From assembly GCF_018889995.1 (NCBI RefSeq), contig NZ_CP076547.1, forward strand, positions 1,550,001 to 1,614,000: a stretch of 64,000 bases of DNA. The letters run 5' to 3'. The position numbers and the translations under genes are program-made. Below are positions 52,828 to 61,895 of the stretch, in pieces (position 1 is the first letter of the stretch; the number at the start of each line of letters is the position of its first letter). Origin of the DNA: Subtercola sp. PAMC28395 (GTDB lineage: Bacteria > Actinomycetota > Actinomycetes > Actinomycetales > Microbacteriaceae). Below the pieces are notes generated by a model. That model did not search any database, was not told where the DNA came from, and saw only the letters and a list, made by a program, of their open reading frames with translations.

Positions 52828-54231
52828 CAAGCCCCGGGTAGTGGTGTAGCCGGTTTTCCTTCGTTTTGGTTGGTTAGGCGCTGAGTTGGAGTGCTGGTTC
52901 GGTCACCTCGGTTCTGGTGTTGGGTAGGAGGGTGAGGCGGGCTTTGGTGAGGATGTCGATGCCGAGGTAGCGGCGTCCTTCGGCCCATTCGTCGGTTTGT
53001 TCGGCGAGGACGGCTCCGACGAGTCGGGTGATCGCGTCGCGGTTGGGGAAGATCCCGACGCTGTCGGTACGGCGCCGGATCTCCCGATTCAGGCGCTCGT
53101 TCGGATTATTGGACCAGACCTGCTGCCAGAGCCCGTCGGGGAACGTCGTAAACGCGAGGATGTCAACCCTGGCGGCATCAAGGTGCTCAAACGCTGCGGG
53201 GAGTTTCTCTTCGACGTAGTCCAAGAGCCTGTCGTATTGGGCGTGCACGGCGTCCGCGTCGGGCTGGTCATAGACGCTGTGGAGCATCGCTTTCACTGCC
53301 GGCCAGATGCTCTTCGGGCACACACTCATCAGGTTCGCTGCGTAGTGGGTGCGGCAGCGTTGCCACGCAGCTCCTGGCAGGTTCGCAGCGATCGCTTCGA
53401 CCAGGCCCTGGTGCGCGTCGGAGGTCACCAGCCGCACGCCGGTAAGGCCGCGGGCTGTGAGGTCGGCGAAGAAGCTGTTCCACGCCGCACCGGTCTCTGA
53501 CGTCGCAACTCGCAGGCCGAGGACCTCGCGGCGTCCGTCAGCGTTCACACCGGTAGCGACGAGAACGACGGCGTTGATGACCCGGCCACCCTCACGGACC
53601 TTCATCGTCAGCGCGTCGGCGGCGACGAACGTGAACGGGCCCGCGTCGCCGAGCGGTCGGTGCCGGAACTGGGCGACATGTTCATCGAGGTCGGCTGCCA
53701 TCCTTGACACCTGTGACTTCGACAACGAGTGAATCCCTAAGGTTTTCACGAGTTTGTCCATCCGGCGGGTACTGACGCCGGCGAGGTAGCAGTCCGCGAT
53801 CACGGTGATCATCGCCGCCTCGGCGCGTTTGCGTCTTTCGAGCAGCCATTCCGGGAAATACGTGCCCGAACGGAGCTTCGGAACAGCGACATCGATCGTG
53901 CCAACACGGGTATCGAGGTCGCGGTGCCGGTACCCGTTGCGTTGCGCGGTACGGTCGGGCGAGGGTTTGCCCCATTCCGCACCAACCACAGCATCGGCGT
54001 CGGCGGAGAGGAGGGCATTGATCATGGTTTGCAGCAGGCTGCGCAGCAGATCCGGAGACGCGTCGCCGAGGGCTTCGCGGAGCAGGCCATAAGGGTCGAC
54101 AATATGTGGAGCGGTCATCGTGATGATGCCTTTCGAGTGGAGGTTAGAGACTTCTCGAAGGAACACCACGGTGACCGCGCCCACGTCCAAGACGGGGCCA
54201 AGCCACCGGGGCTACACCACTCTAAGGGGCA
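52828..54231 (-). mobile_element. IS256-family insertion sequence, complete (copy 2)
   Basis: About 1404 bp. The terminal inverted repeats are GCCCCGGGTAGTGGTGTAGCC (52831-52851) and its partner at 54210-54230, differing at four positions of 21. A direct 11-bp repeat (52817-52827 and 54232-54242) marks the insertion, so both flanks are unrearranged since it arrived. The element carries one transposase gene on the minus strand. It lies between the island regulator and an Eis-like gene. Confidence 0.92.
52874..54118 (-). CDS. IS256-family transposase, complete
   Basis: 414 residues from ATG 54118; the frame is open a further 24 codons, but MTAPHIVDP is the usual start region. The N-terminal part (about 1-110) has the HTH region and AQRNGYRHR; the DDE core has Asp168 (AADAL), Asp234 (TSDAH) and Glu341 (NPNERLN); QRCRTHY lies at 253-259. 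No internal stop or frameshift; likely active. Confidence 0.95.
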   Translation of the reverse strand: MTAPHIVDPYGLLREALGDASPDLLRSLLQTMINALLSADADAVVGAEWGKPSPDRTAQRNGYRHRDLDTRVGTIDVAVPKLRSGTYFPEWLLERRKRAEAAMITVIADCYLAGVSTRRMDKLVKTLGIHSLSKSQVSRMAADLDEHVAQFRHRPLGDAGPFTFVAADALTMKVREGGRVINAVVLVATGVNADGRREVLGLRVATSETGAAWNSFFADLTARGLTGVRLVTSDAHQGLVEAIAANLPGAAWQRCRTHYAANLMSVCPKSIWPAVKAMLHSVYDQPDADAVHAQYDRLLDYVEEKLPAAFEHLDAARVDILAFTTFPDGLWQQVWSNNPNERLNREIRRRTDSVGIFPNRDAITRLVGAVLAEQTDEWAEGRRYLGIDILTKARLTLLPNTRTEVTEPALQLSA

Positions 54232-54242
54232 CTACTCCTGCT
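54232..54242. repeat. right target-site duplication of IS256 copy 2
   Basis: Identical to 52817-52827 (CTACTCCTGCT). Confidence 0.8.
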
Positions 54243-54316
54243 GCCCGTTCGGGTTCGAATGCTTTGGGAGAAACGATTCCCGCCGCTGGCAGCAGGAGCC
54301 CCGCTACCTTAGAACT

Positions 54317-55567
54317 ATGAGCTCCACCGACGATTACGGCTTCCGAACCTTCCCCGCTGCGGAGGCCGACCCGGCGACGAATACCTGGATCCAGGCCGAA
54401 CGCCGCGGCTTTCACGACACCCGAGCCACCGACGAGCAGCTCGCGCGGACGGCCGACCATCTCGTCACAGACCGACGCCAGCTCACCGGCGCTTACCGCG
54501 GTGACGAGCTGGTGGCCACGTTCGCCGCCTTCGAAAGCACCCTGAACGTCGGGCCGAACACGCTTCTGCCGGTCAGTCTTATCTCCAACGTCACCGTGCG
54601 GCCCACCCACCGCCGCAACGGCATTCTGCGCCGCATGATGACCGACCATTTGCGTGAGGCTGCCGCCGCGGGCATGGCGATTGCTGCCCTCACGGTGTCG
54701 GAGGCCACAATCTACCGGCGGTTCGGCTTCGGCGTTGCGACCTGGGTCAGCCACGTCGCCCTCACTACTGACACGCGGTTCCGGATGCTCGCCGAACCTC
54801 GCGGGCGGTGCGAGTTGATCGAGACCGCCGACCTCGCCACCCTGGGCCCGCAGGTGTTCGCGGCCTTCCACGCGGCGCATCCCGGCTCGGTCGATCGGCA
54901 CGCAGCGACCTGGAACCGTGTGACGGGCACGGCCACCGAGAAAGACGACGCGAACCCGGGCATCTATGCGGCTGCGCACTACGACGAGGCAGGGCAGGTC
55001 GACGGGTACGTGTCGTACCTGTTCAAGGGATGGGACACCGCGCCTCACACACTCGAGGTGATCGATCTGGTGGCGGCAGACGACAACGCGTATCTGGGCC
55101 TCTGGGAGTTTCTCGCATCCGTCGACCTGGTCGAACGCATCGAGTGGCAGGCCGCACCTGCCGACGATCCGCTGCGCTGGGCGGTTGCCAACTGGCGTTC
55201 GCTCGCGCTGACGGGGCTCGAAGATCTGCTGTGGATTCGCGTACTCGACGTCGTGGCGGCATTCGAGGCGCGGGCCTATCTCGGTTCAGGGTCGGTTGTT
55301 CTGCAGGTCACGGATGCTCTGGGTTACGCCAACGGGACGTACCGGCTCGCCGTGGTGGATGGTCAGGCAACGGTGACTCGCGACGATTCGGCCGCACCCG
55401 ACGTCTCTGTCGAGGCGCCAACGCTCGGCTCGCTCTACCTTGGCGGTGTCGACGCGGTGACGCTTGCCGCGGCAGGGCAGCTCGTGGAACACACTCCGAA
55501 CGCGGCCCTTCGCCTTCGCGCTCTGCTTGCGCCGGTCGCGTCGGTCTACGGGTCCACTCACTTCTGA
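54317..55567 (+). CDS. GNAT N-acetyltransferase, Eis-like
   Basis: 416 residues from ATG 54317. The first GNAT domain has VTVRPTHRRNGILRRMM (acetyl-CoA loop R/Q-x-x-G-x-G/A variant) at about 95-111, and EATIYRRFGFGVAT. A second degenerate GNAT domain and a C-terminal SCP2-like domain (TYRLAVVDGQATVTRD, LGSLYLGGVDAVTL) complete the Eis three-part layout; the closing F is the C-terminal carboxylate used in catalysis. Eis-like enzymes acetylate aminoglycosides or protein amines. It is 85 bp from the IS end. Confidence 0.88.
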   Translation: MSSTDDYGFRTFPAAEADPATNTWIQAERRGFHDTRATDEQLARTADHLVTDRRQLTGAYRGDELVATFAAFESTLNVGPNTLLPVSLISNVTVRPTHRRNGILRRMMTDHLREAAAAGMAIAALTVSEATIYRRFGFGVATWVSHVALTTDTRFRMLAEPRGRCELIETADLATLGPQVFAAFHAAHPGSVDRHAATWNRVTGTATEKDDANPGIYAAAHYDEAGQVDGYVSYLFKGWDTAPHTLEVIDLVAADDNAYLGLWEFLASVDLVERIEWQAAPADDPLRWAVANWRSLALTGLEDLLWIRVLDVVAAFEARAYLGSGSVVLQVTDALGYANGTYRLAVVDGQATVTRDDSAAPDVSVEAPTLGSLYLGGVDAVTLAAAGQLVEHTPNAALRLRALLAPVASVYGSTHF

Positions 55568-55678
55568 CGGAGCGATGCCCCCGAGTCGCGCCACTCGGGT
55601 CGTGCTTGCAGCAAGCGCAAGTGAAGCGCCGACTGTCGCTCGCTAGAGTTGGTCCCGCACCCGAACGAAGGAGCGCTC

Positions 55679-56740
55679 GTGAGATTCGACTACGACCAGC
55701 TGCCCGGCACCGTCGTCTTCGGGCGGGGCGCGGCCCAGGCCGAGTTGGCCGCCCAGTTCGACGCGCTCGGCCTGCAGAACGTGATGCTCGTAGCGGGCGG
55801 CTCGACACTTGCCGAAGCGCGAAGGCTCACCAGCGAAGTGGATGATCGCATCGGCTCCGTCTTCACGAACGTGTTGCCCCACGTTCCCACCGCGGTGGCA
55901 GAAGAAGCTCGCGCGCAGGCCCTGGCCACTGGCGCCGACGGGCTGCTCTCGGTCGGCGGTGGATCGACCACCGGAACCGCAAAGATCGTGGCCCTCACGA
56001 GTCACCTGCCGATCATCGCGATTCCGACGACGTACGCAGGTTCGGAGATGACCCCGGTGTGGGGCCTGACGACGGATGCCCGCAAAGAGACCGGCATCGA
56101 CCGCGCGGTGTTACCGCGAACGGTGATCTACGATTCCACTCTCACCCGCACTCTGCCGCTCGACCTGGCGATCGCCTCAGGGTTCAACGCGCTGGCGCAC
56201 TGCGTCGAGGCCTTCTGGGGCCCGGGGGAGAACCCGGTGACGAGCCTGCACGCTGGGGCGGGCATCCGGGCCCTCGCCGAAGGCATGCGCGGCGTTCACG
56301 GCGGCGCGCCCACCGACGATGACTACGATCAGCTGCTCTACGGTGCGTATCTCGCGGGCAGCTCGTTCGCTGTTGCCGGCTCGGGGCTGCATCACAAGAT
56401 CTGCCACGCGCTCGGCGGTGCGTTCAATCTGCCGCACGCGCAGACGCACGCGGTCATGTTGCCGCACGTTCTCGCGTTCAACGCTGGCTCGATCGGCGCG
56501 GATGCCGACGCTATCGCCGCTGCGCTCGGCGCGCCCAAAGCCGCCGAGGGCCTGTGGAGCCTCGGGCGCGAACTCGACTCGCCCGACAACCTCGAGGCAC
56601 TGGGGCTGAAGGCATCGCAGCTCGACGAGGCGATCGCCATCGTCAGTGCGAAGCTGCCGATTGCAAACCCCCGACCGGTCACGCCCGACGATATCGCGGC
56701 CATTCTCACAGCCGCCTTCTCTCCGGCGGCGGGTAGGTAG
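55679..56740 (+). CDS. maleylacetate reductase
   Basis: 353 residues from GTG 55679 with AAGGAG upstream. Iron-alcohol-dehydrogenase superfamily: GGGSTTGTAKIVAL binds NAD(P)H, AIPTTYAGSEMTPVWG, GFNALAHCVEAFW and AGSGLHHKICHALGG (the His pair) are the maleylacetate reductase motifs. It reduces maleylacetate to 3-oxoadipate, the last step before the TCA-cycle funnel. It begins the aromatic cluster; the FAD hydroxylase gene follows after 65 bp on the same strand. Confidence 0.9.
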   Translation: MRFDYDQLPGTVVFGRGAAQAELAAQFDALGLQNVMLVAGGSTLAEARRLTSEVDDRIGSVFTNVLPHVPTAVAEEARAQALATGADGLLSVGGGSTTGTAKIVALTSHLPIIAIPTTYAGSEMTPVWGLTTDARKETGIDRAVLPRTVIYDSTLTRTLPLDLAIASGFNALAHCVEAFWGPGENPVTSLHAGAGIRALAEGMRGVHGGAPTDDDYDQLLYGAYLAGSSFAVAGSGLHHKICHALGGAFNLPHAQTHAVMLPHVLAFNAGSIGADADAIAAALGAPKAAEGLWSLGRELDSPDNLEALGLKASQLDEAIAIVSAKLPIANPRPVTPDDIAAILTAAFSPAAGR

Positions 56741-56805
56741 AGGCCGGTAGGCTTGCTGCCATCTCGCGGTACCGGCGACAACGATGTTGACGACAAGGAT
56801 GTTCG

Positions 56806-58599
56806 ATGGCGACTTTTGACGATGGAATCTCTCTGACCGCCATCCCCGATTCGAACGTGGTGCACACCGACGTTCTGATCGTCGGTTCGGGGCCGGCAGG
56901 TTCCGCCGCGGCACTGGCGCTCTCGACCCTCGGCATCGCGAACATGATGATCACGAAGTACCGGTGGACGGCGAACACGCCCCGCGCGCACATCACGAAC
57001 CAGCGCTCGATGGAGTTCTTCCGCGACATGGGCATCGAGGAGCAGGTGCTCGCCGAGGCCACGCCGCACGCCCTGATCGGCGACACCGTCTTCTGCACCT
57101 CGATCGCCGGCGAGGAGCTCGGGCGCATTCTCACCTGGGGCACGCACCCGGCCCGTTTGGCGGACTACACGCTCGCCTCGCCGACCCTGCCGTGCGACAT
57201 GCCGCAGAACTACCTCGAACCGATTCTCGTGAAGAATGCCACCGTGCGTGGCACGCAGACCCGGTTCTCGAGCGAGTACCTCTCTCATGTTCAGGATGCC
57301 GACGGGGTCGACGTCGAGGTGCTCGACCGTGTCACGGGCACGCGTTACACCGTGCGGGCGAAGTACGTGATCGGCGCCGACGGGGCTCGTTCGGCCGTGG
57401 CTGCCGACCTGGGGCTGCCGTACGAGGGCGCCATGGACATCGCCGGCTCGATGAACATCACATTCACCGCCGACATCGAAGAGCTGGTGAGGCACCGGCC
57501 ATCCGTTCTCTACTGGGTCGTGCAGCCCGGGTCGAATGTGGGCGGCATCGGCGCCGGGCTCGTGCGCATGGTTCGGCCGTGGAACGAGTGGCTGATCGTC
57601 TGGGGGTACGACATCAACGAACCGGCCCCGGTGGTCGACGAGGCCATGGCCACCCAGATCGTGCGCAACCTGCTCGGGGTGCCCGACCTCGACGTGGTGA
57701 TCACCGGTACCTCGCTCTGGGGCAACAACGAGATGTTCGCGACGCACCTGCAGAAGGGGCGGGTCTTCGCGGCCGGAGACGCGATCCACCGGCACCCGCC
57801 GAGCAACGGGCTCGGGTCGAACACGTCGATCCAGGATTCGTACAATCTCGCGTGGAAGCTGGCGGCGGTCATCCGGGGCCAGGCGGGCGCAGCCCTGCTC
57901 GACACCTATAGCGCTGAACGGGCGCCGGTCGCCCGGCAGATCGTGACGCGCGCGAACAAGTCGTCGAGAGAATTCGGCCAGCTGTTCGACGCCCTCGGCC
58001 TCCTCGGTGCGACGACCGAACAGCAGATGGTCGACGCCATCGAGGAGCGCAAGGCGAATACACCGGCGGGCGCGGCCAAGCGGGCTGCGCTGCAGCAGGC
58101 CATGGAGCTGAAGCACTACGAGTTCAACGCGCACGGAGTCGAACTCGGCCAGTTCTACACGTCGACTGCGGTTGTCTCCGACGGCTCGACCAAGCCCGAA
58201 CCCACGCGTGACCCCGAGCTCTATTTCGTGCCGTCGACGGTGCCGGGTTCGCCGCTTCCGCATGCCTGGGTCGGTGACGCACGCCTCAAGGTGTCGACCC
58301 TCGACCTCGCACCCAGCACGCAGTTCACCCTGTTCACCGGCATCACGGGCCAGAAATGGGCGGATGCTGCGCCGGCCATCGCCGCTCGACTCGGTATCAC
58401 GCTCGAACCGGTGGTCGTCGGCCCCGGGCAGGCGTTCAGCGACCTCTACTTCGACTGGGCGCGGCTGCGGGAGATCGACGAAGACGGAGTGCTGCTCGTG
58501 CGACCCGACAAGATCATCGCGTGGCGATCGCGCTCGATGGTCGGCGACCCGGAGGCGGCACTCGAGGCCGCGCTTCGGAGTGTGCTCAGCCTCGGCTGA
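56806..58599 (+). CDS. FAD-dependent aromatic hydroxylase (TfdB/resorcinol-hydroxylase type)
   Basis: 597 residues. The FAD-binding GXGXXG is VGSGPAGSAAA (about 27-37), the DG motif IGADGARSAV (about 189-198) and the GD motif AGDAIHRHPPSNGLGSN (about 324-340). The C-terminal thioredoxin-like domain (about 450-597) is typical of phenol hydroxylases. It adds a hydroxyl to a phenol with NAD(P)H and O2. With maleylacetate reductase and hydroxyquinol dioxygenase the substrate is likely resorcinol, hydroquinone or a chlorinated/nitrated phenol. Confidence 0.88.
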   Translation: MATFDDGISLTAIPDSNVVHTDVLIVGSGPAGSAAALALSTLGIANMMITKYRWTANTPRAHITNQRSMEFFRDMGIEEQVLAEATPHALIGDTVFCTSIAGEELGRILTWGTHPARLADYTLASPTLPCDMPQNYLEPILVKNATVRGTQTRFSSEYLSHVQDADGVDVEVLDRVTGTRYTVRAKYVIGADGARSAVAADLGLPYEGAMDIAGSMNITFTADIEELVRHRPSVLYWVVQPGSNVGGIGAGLVRMVRPWNEWLIVWGYDINEPAPVVDEAMATQIVRNLLGVPDLDVVITGTSLWGNNEMFATHLQKGRVFAAGDAIHRHPPSNGLGSNTSIQDSYNLAWKLAAVIRGQAGAALLDTYSAERAPVARQIVTRANKSSREFGQLFDALGLLGATTEQQMVDAIEERKANTPAGAAKRAALQQAMELKHYEFNAHGVELGQFYTSTAVVSDGSTKPEPTRDPELYFVPSTVPGSPLPHAWVGDARLKVSTLDLAPSTQFTLFTGITGQKWADAAPAIAARLGITLEPVVVGPGQAFSDLYFDWARLREIDEDGVLLVRPDKIIAWRSRSMVGDPEAALEAALRSVLSLG

Positions 58600-58703
58600 G
58601 CGGCGGAGCCGTCGCGAGCGTTGCTGAGCTGTCAAGCAGTCGCAGCTTCGCCCAATGGCCGAGTGGCTGGAGCAGTCAGCGCGTGGGCTGGGTGCTGGAG
58701 CCG

Positions 58704-59408
58704 TCAGAGCTGCCGAAGCAGTCGACGCACGGCCCCGATGGAAGCGTCGGTCACGATGTGTTCAGATCCCGGTTCGATCTCGACGTCGACGACGGCGCCC
58801 AGTCGGCGCAGCTCAGCCGCCGTCTGTTCGACCCGAGCGGCAGGAACCCAGGCATCGTCGCTCGCGCAGCGCAGCAACGCCGGTGTCGCCGCGAGATCGC
58901 CCTCGAACGCGGCCGGTGCGGAGTCGCCGCCGATGTACCCACCGGCCATCAGCAGGAGTGCCGCATACCGGCGCGGTCTGGTCAGGGCAAATTGCGAGAG
59001 CAGGCAGGCGCCCTGCGAGAAACCGAGCAGCACGACGCGAGCCGGTTCAATGCCCGCTGCGTCGAATCGCGCCAGACCGGCGTCGATGGCGGCCAACGCC
59101 TGGTCGAGCCGAGGTTGGTTCGACACCACCGGCTGCATGAACGGCTTCGGGTACCAGCTGCTCTCTGCCGCTCTGGGCGCCAGTGCGGCGACGTCGTCGA
59201 GCGTGCCGTCGGCCCCGATGCGCTCGCACAGGGTGCGCATGAAGTCGGGCGATTGGCCGCGGCCGTGTACGGCGAGCAACCCGAGCCGGGCATCCGCCGA
59301 CAGCGCACCCCACGTCTGCCACTCCGTCGCGAGGTGCGGATTGATGGGCGCGGTGGTGTCGGCGGCCCGAGGGCTCGGATCGAGCCAGCCCGCGGGGGAA
59401 CCGCTCAC
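58704..59408 (-). CDS. alpha/beta hydrolase (phospholipase/carboxylesterase type)
   Basis: 234 residues from GTG 59408, which overlaps the dioxygenase stop (GTGA). LLAVHGRGQSP forms the oxyanion side, GFSQGACLLSQ holds the nucleophile Ser, SDDAWVP the Asp and SEHIVTD the His. The serine-hydrolase family of YpfH/LysoPL type. Coupling with the dioxygenase suggests hydrolysis of an ester or a lactone formed in the pathway, or release of the aromatic substrate from an ester. Confidence 0.82.
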   Translation of the reverse strand: MSGSPAGWLDPSPRAADTTAPINPHLATEWQTWGALSADARLGLLAVHGRGQSPDFMRTLCERIGADGTLDDVAALAPRAAESSWYPKPFMQPVVSNQPRLDQALAAIDAGLARFDAAGIEPARVVLLGFSQGACLLSQFALTRPRRYAALLLMAGGYIGGDSAPAAFEGDLAATPALLRCASDDAWVPAARVEQTAAELRRLGAVVDVEIEPGSEHIVTDASIGAVRRLLRQL

Positions 59409-60292
59409 CGCTCCGGCGCCAGAACGATATCGAACACAGCCTCGCTCCACGTGGAGTCGACGACGTGACCGCGGGGCGCTTCGCCCGGCTCGTGCTCGAT
59501 GAACTCGGTGATGAGGCTCGGTTTCACCCCGAAGACGGCGTCGCTGTCGAGGTACTGGTCGCCAGCGACGAAGATGTGCGTGATCAGCGTCACGTAACCC
59601 TCGGCCACCACCATGAAGTGGATGTGCGCCGGCCGCATGGGAGACCGCTCGGCGGCGCGAAGCAGGTCGCCCACGGGCCCATCGTACGGAATCGGGTAGG
59701 CGGCGGGTTGAACCGTCCAGAAGTCGAAGCGGCCGTTCTCGTCGGTGAACATGTGGGCGCGGCCGGCGAGGGCGTGGCCTTCGTACTGCACGTCGTAGAA
59801 CCCGGCCTCGTCGGCGGCCCACACCTCGACGCGGGCGCCGGCCAGCCCGGAGCCGTCGGTGCCAGTGACCCGACCGTGCACGTAGCAGGGTCGGCCGGCC
59901 ATGCCCTCGCCGATGTCGTCGCCCAGCCCGATGAGGGGGGCGTTGTGCACGAAGAATGGCCCGAATACGGTCGATTCCGTGGCGTCAGAGCGTGGGGGCG
60001 AGTTGACGCCGACCGTCATCATGGATGCGCCGAGCACGTCGGAGAGCAGGATGAACTCCTGCCGGTTCTCGTCGGTGATCTGGCCGGCGCGGGTCAGGAA
60101 GGCGATGGCGGCGTCCCATTCGCCAGGGGTGAGCCGAACATCCCGAATGAAGCCGTGCAGGTGCCGCACCAGGCTCGACATGACCTGCTCGTAGCGCGGG
60201 TCGGTCGACGTTTCGAAACTGGCCACGACCTGTTCTGTCACCGCGTCTTCGCGAGCGCGCTGCTGCTCTTCGTCGTCGAATACGGCATCCAT
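59405..60292 (-). CDS. hydroxyquinol 1,2-dioxygenase (intradiol)
   Basis: 295 residues. The Fe(III) ligands can be set at Tyr166, Tyr199, His223 and His225 (FYDVQ, AAYPIPYDG, RPAHIHF); the spacing matches the Nocardioides hydroxyquinol dioxygenase as I remember it. The helical N-terminal linker domain (about 1-110, SSLVRHLHGFIRDV and SDVLGASMM) is the dimer domain of this family. It opens hydroxyquinol between the ortho hydroxyls to give maleylacetate, the substrate of the reductase encoded at 55679. Confidence 0.9.
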   Translation of the reverse strand: MDAVFDDEEQQRAREDAVTEQVVASFETSTDPRYEQVMSSLVRHLHGFIRDVRLTPGEWDAAIAFLTRAGQITDENRQEFILLSDVLGASMMTVGVNSPPRSDATESTVFGPFFVHNAPLIGLGDDIGEGMAGRPCYVHGRVTGTDGSGLAGARVEVWAADEAGFYDVQYEGHALAGRAHMFTDENGRFDFWTVQPAAYPIPYDGPVGDLLRAAERSPMRPAHIHFMVVAEGYVTLITHIFVAGDQYLDSDAVFGVKPSLITEFIEHEPGEAPRGHVVDSTWSEAVFDIVLAPER

Positions 60293-60347
60293 TGCGGGGT
60301 TCCTTCGGAGTGGTGGCTGGGCAGGGCGTCGTATTGTGGCAGTGCGC

Positions 60348-61310
60348 TCAGTCTTCGTCGCGCAGCGGTTCGAGTCGGCTCATGATGCTCTCGCGCTCGT
60401 GCTCGAACTGCGGGGGGAGCATGAAGGCACGGCCGAGTTCTTCGGGCGACTCGTCGCAGTCCCAGCCGCCTTCGTTGTGCGTGACGGCGAGCTCGAACAG
60501 GGCACCGCCGGGGGTGCGAACGTAGTGCGACTTGAAGTAGGTTCGGTCTTTGAGTTCGGAGATGTCGGTGTAACCGGCGCCCTCGATGTCGAACTTGACC
60601 TCGCTCTGGTTCTCGAGGGTGTCGAGGTTCCACGCGAAGTGGTGGTACGCGCCGGCCCCGTACCTCCACGTGCCCTGCGGGCCCTGGCGATCGCCGGTGA
60701 GCTCGACCCAGTTGCCGAATCCGATGTTCTCGCCGACCTGGAAGCGGGCGCGGTCGCCCTCTTCGAAGACGTCGCCCGTGGCGAAGAACACCTCTTTGCC
60801 GAAGTCGACCATGCGGTCGTGGTCGTAGACGTGGATTCCGATGCCATGGATGCCGTGGATCGCGTACTCGCTGGGCACGCCATTGCCGGTGAAACCCTCC
60901 CGCGGGTCGCCGTGGTTCTCGACGAAGACGTACTCGATGCCCGAGGGGTGGGCGAAGTTCAGGCGGCGCTGGCCGAAGACCGCGTCGGCAGTCGCTTCGA
61001 TGTCGTGCTGCGCGAACCGTTTCGCCCACCAATCGAGCGAGTCGACCGGCACCGAGAGCATGACCTCGCGCGCCTGGTTGGTACCACGGATGCCGTACAG
61101 CCCGGCCTGCGCCCACGGAAAGGTGGTGACAACCGACGACGGATCACCATTCGCGTTCGAGTAGTACAGGTGGTAAACCGGCTCGTGGCCGTCGTACAGC
61201 ACGGTCTTCTTGATGAACCGCATGCCGAGAACCCGGGTGTGAAAGTCGACGTCTTCTTGCGCGTGGCCGACAGAAAGTGTCACGTGGTGCGAGCCGGTTA
61301 CGTACGTCAT
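60348..61310 (-). CDS. ring-cleaving extradiol-type VOC dioxygenase (LinE/PcpA-like)
   Basis: 320 residues in two vicinal-oxygen-chelate halves. Iron ligand candidates are His8 or His9 (GSHHVTLSV), His223 or 224 (AYHHFAWN) and Glu273 (ALFELAVTH), the set of PcpA (2,6-dichlorohydroquinone 1,2-dioxygenase) and LinE. It cleaves a hydroquinone-type ring next to one hydroxyl. It lies 55 bp upstream of the intradiol gene in the same direction; two ring-cleavage enzymes side by side suggest that both hydroquinone and hydroxyquinol can be used. Confidence 0.88.
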   Translation of the reverse strand: MTYVTGSHHVTLSVGHAQEDVDFHTRVLGMRFIKKTVLYDGHEPVYHLYYSNANGDPSSVVTTFPWAQAGLYGIRGTNQAREVMLSVPVDSLDWWAKRFAQHDIEATADAVFGQRRLNFAHPSGIEYVFVENHGDPREGFTGNGVPSEYAIHGIHGIGIHVYDHDRMVDFGKEVFFATGDVFEEGDRARFQVGENIGFGNWVELTGDRQGPQGTWRYGAGAYHHFAWNLDTLENQSEVKFDIEGAGYTDISELKDRTYFKSHYVRTPGGALFELAVTHNEGGWDCDESPEELGRAFMLPPQFEHERESIMSRLEPLRDED

Positions 61311-61455
61311 AGCCTGGATCTCCTTTGATCAATCGAAGTTTAGCAACGGGCGCTACCCTTCACCCCAGACGGCCGACACAGCTCACGGCGATCCGCCATT
61401 CGCGCTCTTCCAGGCTGCTTGCGCAGAGGCTGCATCGGGTCTAACATACAACCAA

Positions 61456-61893
61456 ATGGTTGTAGAAATAGAACTCACTGACGAAGAGGTGAACCGCATC
61501 TTCCGGGCCCTCGCCGACGCGACCCGACGCGACATTGTTCGCCGAACGCTCGTCGCCGAGGTCTCGGTGTCGCAGCTCGCCGAATCGTATGACATGTCAT
61601 TCGCGGCCGTGCAGAAGCACGTGGCCGTGCTGGAGGAGGCGAGTCTCGTGACCAAAGAAGCGCGGGGGCGGGAGCGGATGGTGCGAGGCGTGCCCGATCG
61701 CATCCGCCAGGCGCAGCGCCTGCTCGACCAGCTCGAGCAGCTCTGGCGCTCGAGAATCGACCGCCTCGATGCCCTGCTCGGCGAACCTCGCCAGAACGAG
61801 AATGCGGAGCACGAGCATCCGGAGCACGAGCATCTGGAGCACGAGCATCCGGAGCTCGAAAGAAAGAAACCCAACGAGAACGAGAAAGGCTGA
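61456..61893 (+). CDS. ArsR-family regulator with His/Glu-rich repeat tail
   Basis: 145 residues. The first 85 residues are an ArsR winged helix: RIFRALADATRRDIVRRTL, SQLAESYDMSFAAVQKHVAVL and VTKEARGRERM. The tail contains three 5-residue repeats of EHEHP/L type, from three 15-bp DNA repeats at 61807-61851, followed by a Lys/Asn/Glu end. It is translated with the SRPBCC gene two bases later, a common ArsR-SRPBCC pair whose ligand is usually unknown. It is divergent from the ring-cleavage genes and may control them. Confidence 0.85.
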   Translation: MVVEIELTDEEVNRIFRALADATRRDIVRRTLVAEVSVSQLAESYDMSFAAVQKHVAVLEEASLVTKEARGRERMVRGVPDRIRQAQRLLDQLEQLWRSRIDRLDALLGEPRQNENAEHEHPEHEHLEHEHPELERKKPNENEKG

Positions 61894-61895
61894 TC

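Noticed and set aside
54231..54275. A tRNA 3' end or integration site next to IS256 copy 2
   Set aside because: GGGTTCGAATGC resembles a T-loop, but no T-stem or acceptor pairing can be formed.
56392..58635. A 747-codon open frame on the minus strand
   Set aside because: It is antisense to the FAD hydroxylase and the maleylacetate reductase; its translation is Arg/Gly/Asp-rich with no domain, as expected from high-GC third positions.
59465..61328. Long plus-strand open frames opposite the two ring-cleavage dioxygenase genes
   Set aside because: The minus-strand genes have clear metal-ligand motifs; the plus-strand peptides are low-complexity antisense.
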